From Platycnemis pennipes (lineage: Eukaryota; Arthropoda; Insecta; Odonata; Platycnemididae): DNA of 64,000 nt. Positions within the stretch are counted from its first letter, which is position 1. Each line of letters opens with the position of its first letter. The notes under the pieces were generated by a model that was not told the origin of the DNA, searched no databases, and saw nothing but the letters and a program-made list of their open reading frames with translations. A program made the position numbers and the translations under genes. Location of the stretch: the NCBI GenBank assembly GCA_933228895.1, contig OW121856.1, forward strand, positions 108,103,027-108,167,026. The letters run 5' to 3'. Below are positions 51,361 through 63,454 of the stretch, one piece after another.

Positions 51361-54300
51361 ATTCTTTTTTTATCGTATTAAGATGGACTCTACCGATGGT
51401 TTTCAGCTGAATTTCATAATTTAATTACTGCGTTTCTTGATTCCAAGAAATTTTAGAAATAATTCATTACAAAATAAAAAAATCGTGTCTGAGGCTGGTT
51501 TAATATTCTTTTTTTATCGTATTAAGATGTATTCTACCGATGTTTCTCAGCTGAATTTCATAATATAATTACTGCGTTTCTTGATTCCAAGAAATTTTAG
51601 AAATAATTCATTACAAAATAAAAAAATCGTGTCTGAGGCTGGTTTAATATTCTTTTTTTATCGTATTAAGATGTATTCTACCGATGTTTTTCAGCTGAAT
51701 TTCATAATTTAATTACAGCGTTTCTTGATTCCAAGAAATTTTTGAAATAATTCATTACAAAATAAAAAAATCGTGTCTGAGGCTGGTTTAATATTCTTTT
51801 TTTATCGTATTAAGATGTATTCTACCGATGTTTTTCAGCTGAATTTCATAATTTAATTACTGCGTTTCTTGATTCCAAGAAATTTTAGAAATAATTCATT
51901 ACAAAATAAAAAAATCGTGTCTGAGGCTGGTTTAATATTCTTTTTTTATCGTATTAAGATGTATTCTACCGATGTTTTTCAGCTGAATTTCATAATTTAA
52001 TTACAGCGTTTCTTGATTCCAAGAAATTTTTGAAATAATTCATTACAAAATAAAAAAATCGTGTCTGAGGCTGGTTTAATATTCTTTTTTTATCGTATTA
52101 AGATGTATTCTACCGATGTTTTTCAGCTGAATTTCATAATTTAATTACTGCATTTCTTGATTCCAAGAAATTTTAGAAATAATTCATTACAAAATAAAAA
52201 AATCGTGTCTAAGGCTATTTTAATATTCTTTTTTTATCGTATTAAGATGTATTCTACCGATGTTTTTCAGCTGAATTTCATAATTTAATCACTGCCTTTC
52301 TTGATTCCAAGAAATTTTAGAAATAATTCATTACAAAATAAAAAAATCGTGTCTGAGGCTGGTTTAATATTCTTTTTTTATCGTATTAAGATGTATTCTA
52401 GCGATGTTTTTCAGCTGAATTTCATAATTTAATCACTGCCTTTCTTGATTCCAAGAAATTTTTGAAATAATTCATTACAAAATAAAAAAATCGTGTCTGA
52501 GGCTGGTTTAATATTCTTTTTTTATCGTATTAAGATGTATTCAACCGAAGTTTTTCAGCTGAATTTCATAATTTAATTACTGCGTTCCGTGATTCCAAGA
52601 AATTTTAGAAATAATTCATTACAAAAAAAAAAATCGTGTCTGAGGCTGTTTTAATATTCTTTTTTTTATCGTATTAAAAGATGTATTCTACCGATGTTTT
52701 TCAGCTGAATTTCATAATTTAATTACAGCGTTTCTTGATTCCAAGAAATTTTAGAAATAATTCATTAGAAAATAAAAAAATCGTGTCTGAGGCTGGTTTA
52801 ATATTCTTTTTTTATCGTATTAAGATGTATTCTACCGATGGTTTTCAGCTAAATTTCATAATTTAATTGCTGCGTTTCTTGATTCCAAGAAATTTTAGAA
52901 ATAATTCATTACAAAATAAAAAAATCGTCTGAGGCTGGTTTAATATTCTTTTTTTATCGTATTAAGATGTATTCTACTGATGGTTTTCAGCTGAATTTCA
53001 TAATTCAATTGCTGCGTTTCTTGATTCCAAGAAATTTTAGAAATAATTCATTACAAAATAAAAAAATCGTGTCTGAGGCTGGTTTAATATTCTTTTTTAT
53101 CGTATTAAGATGTATTCTACCGATGTTTTTCAGCTGAATTTCATAATTTAATTACTGCCTTTCTTGATTCCAAGAAATTTTAGAAATAATTCATTACAAA
53201 ATAAAAAAATCGTGTCTGAGGTTGGTTTAATATTCTTTTTTTATCGTATTAAGATGTATTCTAGCGATGTTTTTCAGCTGAATTTCATAATTTAATTACT
53301 GCGTTTCTTGATTCCAAGAAATTTTAGAAATAATTCATTACAAAATAAAAAAATCGTGTCTGAGGCTGGTTTAATATTCTTTTTTTATCGTATAAGGATG
53401 TTTCCTACCGATGTTTTTCAGCTGAATTTCATAATTTAATTACTGCATTTCTTGATTCCAAGAAATTTTAGAAATAATTCATTACAAAATAAAAAAATCG
53501 TGTCTGAGGCTGGTTTAATATTCTTTTTTTTATTGTATTAAGATGTATTCTACCGATGTTTTTCAGCCGAATTTCATAAATTAGTCACTGCGTTTCTTGA
53601 TTCCAAGAAATTTTAAAATTAATTCATTACAAAATAAAAAAATCGTGTCTGAGGCTGGTTTAATATTCTTTTTTTATCGTATTAAGATGTATTCTAGCGA
53701 TGTTTTTCAGCTGAATTTCATAATTTATTTACTGCGTTTCTTGATTCCAAGAAATTTTAGAAATAATTCATTACAAAATAAAAAAATCGTGTCTGAGGCT
53801 GGTTTAATATTCTTTTTTTATCGTATTAAGATGTATTCTACCGATGTCTTTCAGCTGAATTTCATAATTTATTTACTGCGTTTCTTGATTCCAAGAAATT
53901 TTAGAAATAATTTATTGCTAAATAAAAAAATCGTCTCAGAGGCTGGTTGAATATTCTTTTTTTATCGTATTAAGATGTATTCTACCGATGGTTTTCAGCT
54001 GACTTTCATAATTTAATTACTGCGTTTCTTGATTCCAAGAAATTTTAGAAATAATTTATTGCTAAATAAAAAAATCGTGTCTGATGCTGGTTTAATATTC
54101 TTTTTTTATCGTATTAAGATGTATTCACCCGATGTTTTTCAGCTGAATTTCATAATTTAATTACTGGGTTTCTTGATTCCAAGAAATTTTAGAAATAATT
54201 TATTGCTAAATAAAAAAATCGTGTCTGAGGCTGGTTTAATATTCTTTTTTTATTTTATTAAGATGTATTCTACCGATGTTTTTCAGCTGAATTTCATAAT

Positions 54301-54384
54301 TTATTTACTGGGTTTCTTGATTCCAAGAAATTTTAGAAATAATTCATTATAAAATTAAAAAATCGTGTCTGAGGCTGATATAAT
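51361..54384. repeat. Higher-order repeat delta, unit B (3,024 bp, 21 monomers)
   Basis: Offset to unit A is 3,024 bp from GTTCCGTG (49,560 to 52,584) through GGACTC (51,382 to 54,406). It lacks the part of unit A between its two GTTCCGTG monomers (47,975 to 49,560, 1,585 bp, 11 monomers) and has gained two monomers (an extra ATTACAGCG plus ATTACTGCG pair near 51,810-52,100). 4,321 minus 1,585 plus 288 equals 3,024, so these two events fully explain its length. GATGTTTCTCAG with CATAATATAATT (about 51,542) is first seen here. Confidence 0.83.
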
Positions 54385-57300
54385 ATTCTTTTTTTATCGT
54401 ATTAAGATGGACTCTACCGATGGTTTTCAGCTGAATTTCATAATTTAATTACTGCGTTTCTTGATTCCAAGAAATTTTAGAAATAATTCATTACAAAATA
54501 AAAAAATCGTGTCTGAGGCTGGTTTAATATTCTTTTTTTATCGTATTAAGATGTATTCTACCGATGTTTCTCAGCTGAATTTCATAATATAATTACTGCG
54601 TTTCTTGATTCCAAGAAATTTTAGAAATAATTCATTACAAAATAAAAAAATCGTGTCTGAGGCTGGTTTAATATTCTTTTTTTATCGTATTAAGATGTAT
54701 TCTACCGATGTTTTTCAGCTGAATTTCATAATTTAATTACAGCGTTTCTTGATTCCAAGAAATTTTTGAAATAATTCATTACAAAATAAAAAAATCGTGT
54801 CTGAGGCTGGTTTAATATTCTTTTTTTATCGTATTAAGATGTATTCTACCGATGTTTTTCAGCTGAATTTCATAATTTAATTACTGCGTTTCTTGATTCC
54901 AAGAAATTTTAGAAATAATTCATTACAAAATAAAAAAATCGTGTCTGAGGCTGGTTTAATATTCTTTTTTTATCGTATTAAGATGTATTCTACCGGTTTT
55001 TCAGCTGAATTTCATAATTTAATTACAGCGTTTCTTGATTCCAAGAAATTTTTGAAATAATTCATTACAAAATAAAAAAATCGTGTCTGAGGCTGGTTTA
55101 ATATTCTTTTTTTATCGTATTAAGATGTATTCTACCGATGTTTTTCAGCTGAATTTCATAATTTAATTACTGCATTTCTTGATTCCAAGAAATTTTAGAA
55201 ATAATTCATTACAAAATAAAAAAATCGTGTCTAAGGCTATTTTAATATTCTTTTTTTATCGTATTAAGATGTATTCTACCGATGTTTTTCAGCTGAATTT
55301 CATAATTTAATCACTGCCTTTCTTGATTCCAAGAAATTTTAGAAATAATTCATTACAAAATAAAAAAATCGTGTCTGAGGCTGGTTTAATATTCTTTTTT
55401 TATCGTATTAAGATGTATTCTACCGATGTTTTTCAGCTGAATTTCATAATTTAATTACTGCGTTTCTTGATTCCAAGAAATTTTAGAAATAATTCATTAC
55501 AAAATAAAAAAATCGTGTCTGAGGCTGGTTTAATATTCTTTTTTTATCGTATTAAGATGTATTCTACCGATGTTTTTCAGCTGAATTTCATAATTTAATT
55601 ACAGCGTTTCTTGATTCCAAGAAATTTTTGAAATAATTCATTACAAAATAAAAAAATCGTGTCTGAGGCTGGTTTAATATTCTTTTTTTATCGTATTAAG
55701 ATGTATTCTACCGATGTTTTTCAGCTGAATTTCATAATTTAATTACTGCATTTCTTGATTCCAAGAAATTTTAGAAATAATTCATTACAAAATAAAAAAA
55801 TCGTGTCTAAGGCTATTTTAATATTCTTTTTTTATCGTATTAAGATGTATTCTACCGATGTTTTTCAGCTGAATTTCATAATTTAATCACTGCCTTTCTT
55901 GATTCCAAGAAATTTTAGAAATAATTCATTACAAAATAAAAAAATCGTGTCTGAGGCTGGTTTAATATTCTTTTTTTATCGTATTAAGATGTATTCTAGC
56001 GATGTTTTTCAGCTGAATTTCATAATTTAATCACTGCCTTTCTTGATTCCAAGAAATTTTTGAAATAATTCATTACAAAATAAAAAAATCGTGTCTGAGG
56101 CTGGTTTAATATTCTTTTTTTATCGTATTAAGATGTATTCAACCGAAGTTTTTCAGCTGAATTTCATAATTTAATTACTGCGTTCCGTGATTCCAAGAAA
56201 TTTTAGAAATAATTCATTACAAAAAAAAAAATCGTGTCTGAGGCTGTTTTAATATTCTTTTTTTTATCGTATTAAAAGATGTATTCTACCGATGTTTTTC
56301 AGCTGAATTTCATAATTTAATTACAGCGTTTCTTGATTCCAAGAAATTTTAGAAATAATTCATTACAAAATAAAAAAATCGTGTCTGAGGCTGGTTTAAT
56401 ATTCTTTTTTTATCGTATTAAGATGTATTCAACCGAAGTTTTTCAGCTGAATTTCATAATTTAATTACTGCGTTCCGTGATTCCAAGAAATTTTAGAAAT
56501 AATTCATTACAAAAAAAAAAATCGTGTCTGAGGCTGTTTTAATATTCTTTTTTTTATCGTATTAAAAGATGTATTCTACCGATGGTTTTCAGCTAAATTT
56601 CATAATTTAATTGCTGCGTTTCTTGATTCCAAGAAATTTTAGAAATAATTCATTACAAAATAAAAAAATCGTCTGAGGCTGGTTTAATATTCTTTTTTTA
56701 TCGTATTAAGATGTATTCTACTGATGGTTTTCAGCTGAATTTCATAATTCAATTGCTGCGTTTCTTGATTCCAAGAAATTTTAGAAATAATTCATTACAA
56801 AATAAAAAAATCGTGTCTGAGGCTGGTTTAATATTCTTTTTTATCGTATTAAGATGTATTCTACCGATGTTTTTCAGCTGAATTTCATAATTTAATTACT
56901 GCCTTTCTTGATTCCAAGAAATTTTAGAAATAATTCATTACAAAATAAAAAAATCGTGTCTGAGGCTGGTTTAATATTCTTTTTTTATCGTATTAAGATG
57001 TATTCTAGCGATGTTTTTCAGCTGAATTTCATAATTTAATTACTGCGTTTCTTGATTCCAAGAAATTTTAGAAATAATTCATTACAAAATAAAAAAATCG
57101 TGTCTGAGGCTGGTTTAATATTCTTTTTTTATCGTATAAGGATGTTTCCTACCGATGTTTTTCAGCTGAATTTCATAATTTAATTACTGCATTTCTTGAT
57201 TTCAAGAAATTTTAGAAATAATTCATTACAAAATAAAAAAATCGTGTCTGAGGCTGGTTTAATATTCTTTTTTTTATTGTATTAAGATGTATTCTACCGA

Positions 57301-58128
57301 TGTTTTTCAGCCGAATTTCATAAATTAGTCACTGCGTTTCTTGATTCCAAGAAATTTTAAAATTAATTCATTACAAAATAAAAAAATCGTGTCTGAGGCT
57401 GGTTTAATATTCTTTTTTTATCGTATTAAGATGTATTCTACCGATGTTTTTCAGCTGAATTTCATAATTTATTTACTGCGTTTCTTGATTCCAAGAAATT
57501 TTAGAAATAATTCATTACAAAATAAAAAAATCGTGTCTGAGGCTGGTTTAATATTCTTTTTTTATCGTATTAAGATGTATTCTACCGATGTCTTTCAGCT
57601 GAATTTCATAATTTATTTACTGCGTTTCTTGATTCCAAGAAATTTTAGAAATAATTTATTGCTAAATAAAAAAATCGTCTCAGAGGCTGGTTGAATATTC
57701 TTTTTTTATCGTATTAAGATGTATTCTACCGATGGTTTTCAGCTGACTTTCATAATTTAATTACTGCGTTTCTTGATTCCAAGAAATTTTAGAAATAATT
57801 TATTGCTAAATAAAAAAATCGTGTCTGATGCTGGTTTAATATTCTTTTTTTATCGTATTAAGATGTATTCACCCGATGTTTTTCAGCTGAATTTCATAAT
57901 TTAATTACTGGGTTTCTTGATTCCAAGAAATTTTAGAAATAATTTATTGCTAAATAAAAAAATCGTGTCTGAGGCTGGTTTAATATTCTTTTTTTATTTT
58001 ATTAAGATGTATTCTACCGATGTTTTTCAGCTGAATTTCATAATTTATTTACTGGGTTTCTTGATTCCAAGAAATTTTAGAAATAATTCATTATAAAATT
58101 AAAAAATCGTGTCTGAGGCTGATATAAT
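54385..58128. repeat. Higher-order repeat delta, unit C (3,744 bp, 26 monomers)
   Basis: Repeats unit B (GATGTTTCTCAG at about 54,566, the ATTACAGCG series, GTTCCGTG at 56,182, GGACTC at 58,150) and is exactly 720 bp longer. Extra material includes a third ATTACAGCG/ATTACTGCA/CTAAGG series (about 55,560-55,970) and a doubled GTTCCGTG pair (56,182 and 56,472, 290 bp apart). A private 4-bp deletion gives TACCGGTTTTTC at about 54,992. A private TTTCAAGAAAT near 57,200 breaks one hairpin. Confidence 0.82.
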
Positions 58129-61100
58129 ATTCTTTTTTTATCGTATTAAGATGGACTCTACCGATGGTTTTCAGCTGAATTTCATAATTTAATTACTGCG
58201 TTTCTTGATTCCAAGAAATTTTAGAAATAATTCATTACAAAATAAAAAAATCGTGTCTGAGGCTGGTTTAATATTCTTTTTTTATCGTATTAAGATGTAT
58301 TCTACCGATGTTTCTCAGCTGAATTTCATAATATAATTACTGCGTTTCTTGATTCCAAGAAATTTTAGAAATAATTCATTACAAAATAAAAAAATCGTGT
58401 CTGAGGCTGGTTTAATATTCTTTTTTTATCGTATTAAGATGTATTCTACCGATGTTTTTCAGCTGAATTTCATAATTTAATTACAGCGTTTCTTGATTCC
58501 AAGAAATTTTTGAAATAATTCATTACAAAATAAAAAAATCGTGTCTGAGGCTGGTTTAATATTCTTTTTTTATCGTATTAAGATGTATTCTACCGATGTT
58601 TTTCAGCTGAATTTCATAATTTAATTACTGCGTTTCTTGATTCCAAGAAATTTTAGAAATAATTCATTACAAAATAAAAAAATCGTGTCTGAGGCTGGTT
58701 TAATATTCTTTTTTTATCGTATTAAGATGTATTCTACCGATGTTTTTCAGCTGAATTTCATAATTTAATTACAGCGTTTCTTGATTCCAAGAAATTTTTG
58801 AAATAATTCATTACAAAATAAAAAAATCGTGTCTGAGGCTGGTTTAATATTCTTTTTTTATCGTATTAAGATGTATTCTACCGATGTTTTTCAGCTGAAT
58901 TTCATAATTTAATTACTGCATTTCTTGATTCCAAGAAATTTTAGAAATAATTCATTACAAAATAAAAAAATCGTGTCTAAGGCTATTTTAATATTCTTTT
59001 TTTATCGTATTAAGATGTATTCTACCGATGTTTTTCAGCTGAATTTCATAATTTAATCACTGCCTTTCTTGATTCCAAGAAATTTTAGAAATAATTCATT
59101 ACAAAATAAAAAAATCGTGTCTGAGGCTGGTTTAATATTCTTTTTTTATCGTATTAAGATGTATTCTAGCGATGTTTTTCAGCTGAATTTCATAATTTAA
59201 TTACTGCGTTTCTTGATTCCAAGAAATTTTAGAAATAATTCATTACAAAATAAAAAAATCGTGTCTGAGGCTGGTTTAATATTCTTTTTTTATCGTATTA
59301 AGATGTATTCTACCGATGTTTTTCAGCTGAATTTCATAATTTAATTACTGCGTTTCTTGATTCCAAGAAATTTTAGAAATAATTCATTACAAAATAAAAA
59401 AATCGTGTCTGAGGCTGGTTTAATATTCTTTTTTTATCGTATTAAGATGTATTCTACCGATGTTTTTCAGCTGAATTTCATAATTTAATTACTGGGTTTC
59501 TTGATTCCAAGAAATTTTAGAAATAATTCATTACAAAATTAAAAAATCGTGTCTGAGGCTGGTTTAATGTACTTTTTTTATCGTATTAAGATGGACTCTA
59601 CCGATGGTTTTCAGCTGAATTTCATAATTTAATTACTGCGTTTCTTGATTCCAAGAAATTTCAGAAATAATTCATTACAAAATAAAAAATCGTGTCTGAG
59701 GCTGGTTTAATATTCTTTTTTTATCGTATTAAGATGTATTCTACCGAGGTTTTTCAGCTGAATTTCATAATTTAATTACTGCGTTTCTCGATTCCAAGAA
59801 ATTTTAGAAAAAATTCATTACAAAATAAAAAAATCGTGTCTGAGGCTGGTTTAATATTCTTTTTTTATCGTATAAGGATGTATTCTACCGATGTTTTTCA
59901 GCCGAATTTTATAAATTAGTCACTGCGTTTCTTGATTCCAAGAAATTTTAGAAATAAATCATTACAAAATAAAAAAATCGTGTCTGAGGCTGGTTTAATA
60001 TTCTATTTTTATCGTATTAAGATGTATTCTACCGATGTTTTTCAGCTGAATTTCATAATTTAATTACTGCATTTCTTGATTCCAAGAAATTTTAGAAATA
60101 ATTTATAACAAAATAAAACAAATCGTCTCGGGCTGGTTTAATATTCTTTTTTTATCGTTTAAAGGTGTATTCTACCGATGTTTTTCAGCTGAATTTCATA
60201 ATTTAATTACTGCGTTTCTTGATTCCAAGAAATTTTAGAAATAATTCATTACAAAATAAAAAAATCGTGTCTGAGGCTGGTTTAATATTCTTTTTTTATC
60301 CTAATAAGTTGTGTTCCACCGATATTTTTCAGCTGAATTTCATAATTTATTTACTGCCTTTCTTGATTCCAAGAAATTTTAGAAATAATTCATTACAAAA
60401 TAAAAAAATCGTGTCTGAGGCTGGTTTAATATTCTTTTTTTATCGTATTAAGATGTATTCTACCGATGTTTTTCAGCTGAATTTCATAATTTAATTACTG
60501 CGTTTCTTGATTCCAAGAAATTTTAGAAATAATTCATTACAAAATAAAAAAATCGTGTCTGAGGCTGGTTTAATATTCTTTTTTTATCGTATTAAGATGT
60601 ATTCTACCGATGTTTTTCAGCTGAATTTCATAATTTAATTACTGCGTTTCTTGATTCCGAGAAATTTTAGAAATAATTCATTACAAAATAAAAAAATCGT
60701 GTCTGAGGCTGGTTTAATATTCTTTTTTTATCGTATTAAGATGTATTCTACCGATGTTTTTCAGCTGAATTTCATAATTTATTTACTGGGTTTCTTGATT
60801 CCAAGAAATTTTAGAAATAATTCATTACAAAATTAAAAAATCGTGTCTGAGGCTGATATAATATTCTTTTTTTATCGTATTAAGATGGACTCTACCGATG
60901 GTTTTCAGCTGAATTTCATAATTTAATTACTGCGTTTCTTGATTCCAAGAAATTTTAGAAATAATTCATTACAAAATAAAAAAATCGTGGCTGAGGCTGG
61001 TTTAATATTCTTTTGTTATCGTATTAGGATGTATTCTACCGATGTTTTTCAGCTGAATTTCATAAGTTAATTACTGCGTTTCTTGATTCCAAGAAATTTT

Positions 61101-63454
61101 AGAAATAATTCATTACAAAATAAAAAAATCGTGTCTGAGGCTGGTTTAATATTCTTTTTTTATCGTATTAAGAGGTATTCTACCGATGTTTTTCAGCTGA
61201 ATTTCATAATTTAATTACAGCGTTTCTTGATTCCAAGAAATTTTAGAAATAATTCATTACAAAATAAAAAAATCGTGTCTGAAGCTGGTTTAATATTCTT
61301 TTTTTATCGTATTAAGATGTATTCTACCGATGTTTTTCAGCTAAATTTCATAATTTAATTACTGCATTTCTTGATTCCAAGAAATTTTAGAAATAATTCA
61401 TTACAAAATAAAAAAATCGTGTCTGAGGCTGGTTTAATATTCTTTTTTTATCGTATTAAGATGTATTCTAGCGATGTTTCTCAGCTGAATTTCATAATTT
61501 AATTACTGCGTTTCTTGATTCCAAGAAATTTTAGAAATAATTCATTACAAAATAAAAAAATCGTGTCTGAGGCTGGTTTAATATTCTTTTTTTATCGTAT
61601 TAAGATGTATTCAACCGAAGTTTTTCAGCTGAATTTCATAATTTAATTACTGCGTTCCTTGATTCCAAGAAATTTTAGAAATAATTCATTACAAAAAAAA
61701 AAATCGTGTCTGAGGCTGTTTTAATATTCTTTTTTTTATCATATTAAAAGATGTATTCTACCGATGTTTTTCAGCTGAATTTCATAATTTAATTACAGCG
61801 TTTCTTGATTCCAAGAAATTTTAGAAATAATTCATTAGAAAATAAAAAAATCGTGTCTGAGGCTGGTTTAATATTCTTTTTTTATCGTATTAAGATGTAT
61901 TCTACCGATGGTTTTCAGCTAAATTTCATAATTTAATTGCTGCGTTTCTTGATTCCAAGAAATTTTAGAAATAATTCATTACAAAATAAAAAAATCGTCT
62001 GAGGCTGGTTTAATATTCTTTTTTTATCGTATTAAGATGTATTCTACTGATGGTTATCAGCTGACTTTCATAATTCAATTGCTGCGTTTCTTGATTCCAA
62101 GAAATTTTAGAAATAATTCATTACAAAATAAAAAAATCGTGTCTGAGGCTGGTTTAATATTCTTTTTTATCGTATGAAGATGTATTCTACCGATGTTTTT
62201 CAGCTGAATTTCATAATTTAATTACTGCCTTTCTTGATTCCAAGAAATTTTAGAAATAATTCATTACAAAATAAAAAAATCGTGTCTGAGGCTGGTTTAA
62301 TATTCTTTTTTTATCGTATTAAGATGTATTCTAGCGATGTTTTTCAGCTGAATTTCATAATTTAATTACTGCGTTTCTTGATTCCAAGAAATTTTAGAAA
62401 TAATTCATTACAAAATAAAAAAATCGTGTCTGAGGCTGGTTTAATATTCTTTTTTTATCGTATAAGGATGTTTCCTACCGATGTTTTTCAGCTGAATTTC
62501 ATAATTTAATTACTGCATTTCTTGATTCCAAGAAATTTTAGAAATAATTCATTACAAAATAAAAAAATCGTGTCTGAGGCTGGTTTAATATTCTTTTTTT
62601 TATTGTATTAAGATGTATTCTACCGATGTTTTTCAGCCGAATTTCATAAATTAGTCACTGCGTTTCTTGATTCCAAGAAATTTTAAAAATAATTCATTAC
62701 AAAATAAAAAAATCGTGTCTGAGGCTGGTTTAATATTCTTTTTTTATCGTATTAAGATGTATTCTAGCGATGTTTTTCAGCTGAATTTCATAATTTATTT
62801 ACTGCGTTTCTTGATTCCAAGAAATTTTAGAAATAATTCATTACAAAATAAAAAAATCGTGTCTGAGGCTGGTTTAATATTCTTTTTTTATCGTATTAAG
62901 ATGTATTCTACCGATGTCTTTCAGCTGAATTTCATAATTTATTTACTGCGTTTCTTGATTCCAAGAAATTTTAGAAATAATTTATTGCTAAATAAAAAAA
63001 TCGTCTCAGAGGCTGGTTGAATATTCTTTTTTTATCGTATTAAGATGTATTCTACCGATGGTTTTCAGCTGACTTTCATAATTTAATTACTGCGTTTCTT
63101 GATTCCAAGAAATTTTAGAAATAATTTATTGCTAAATAAAAAAATCGTGTCTGATGCTGGTTTAATATTCTTTTTTTATCGTATTAAGATGTATTCACCC
63201 GATGTTTTTCAGCTGAATTTCATAATTTAATTACTGGGTTTCTTGATTCCAAGAAATTTTAGAAATAATTTATAGCTAAATAAAAAAATCGTGTCTGAGG
63301 CTGGTTTAATATTCTTTTTTTATTTTATTAAGATGTATTCTACCGATGTTTTTCAGCTGAATTTCATAATTTATTTACTGGGTTTCTTGATTCCAAGAAA
63401 TTTTAGAAATAATTCATTATAAAATTAATAAATCGTGTCTGAGGCTGATATAAT
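58129..63454. repeat. Higher-order repeat delta, unit D (5,326 bp, 37 monomers)
   Basis: The first third repeats unit C. From about 59,425 it switches to a copy of 43,010 to about 47,100 at an offset of 16,415 bp (114 monomers). GGACTC monomers at 43,175, 44,469 and 47,061 correspond to 59,590, 60,884 and 63,476, TTGTGTTCC is at about 60,309, and GTTCC is at 61,654. This copy is visibly more diverged than the delta A/B pairs: GTTCCTTG replaces GTTCCGTG, CGTTTAAAGG replaces CGTATAAAGG, and one whole monomer differs near 61,440-61,580. It carries GTGTCTGAGG where gamma copy 2 has the private GGGTCTGAGG. Confidence 0.82.
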
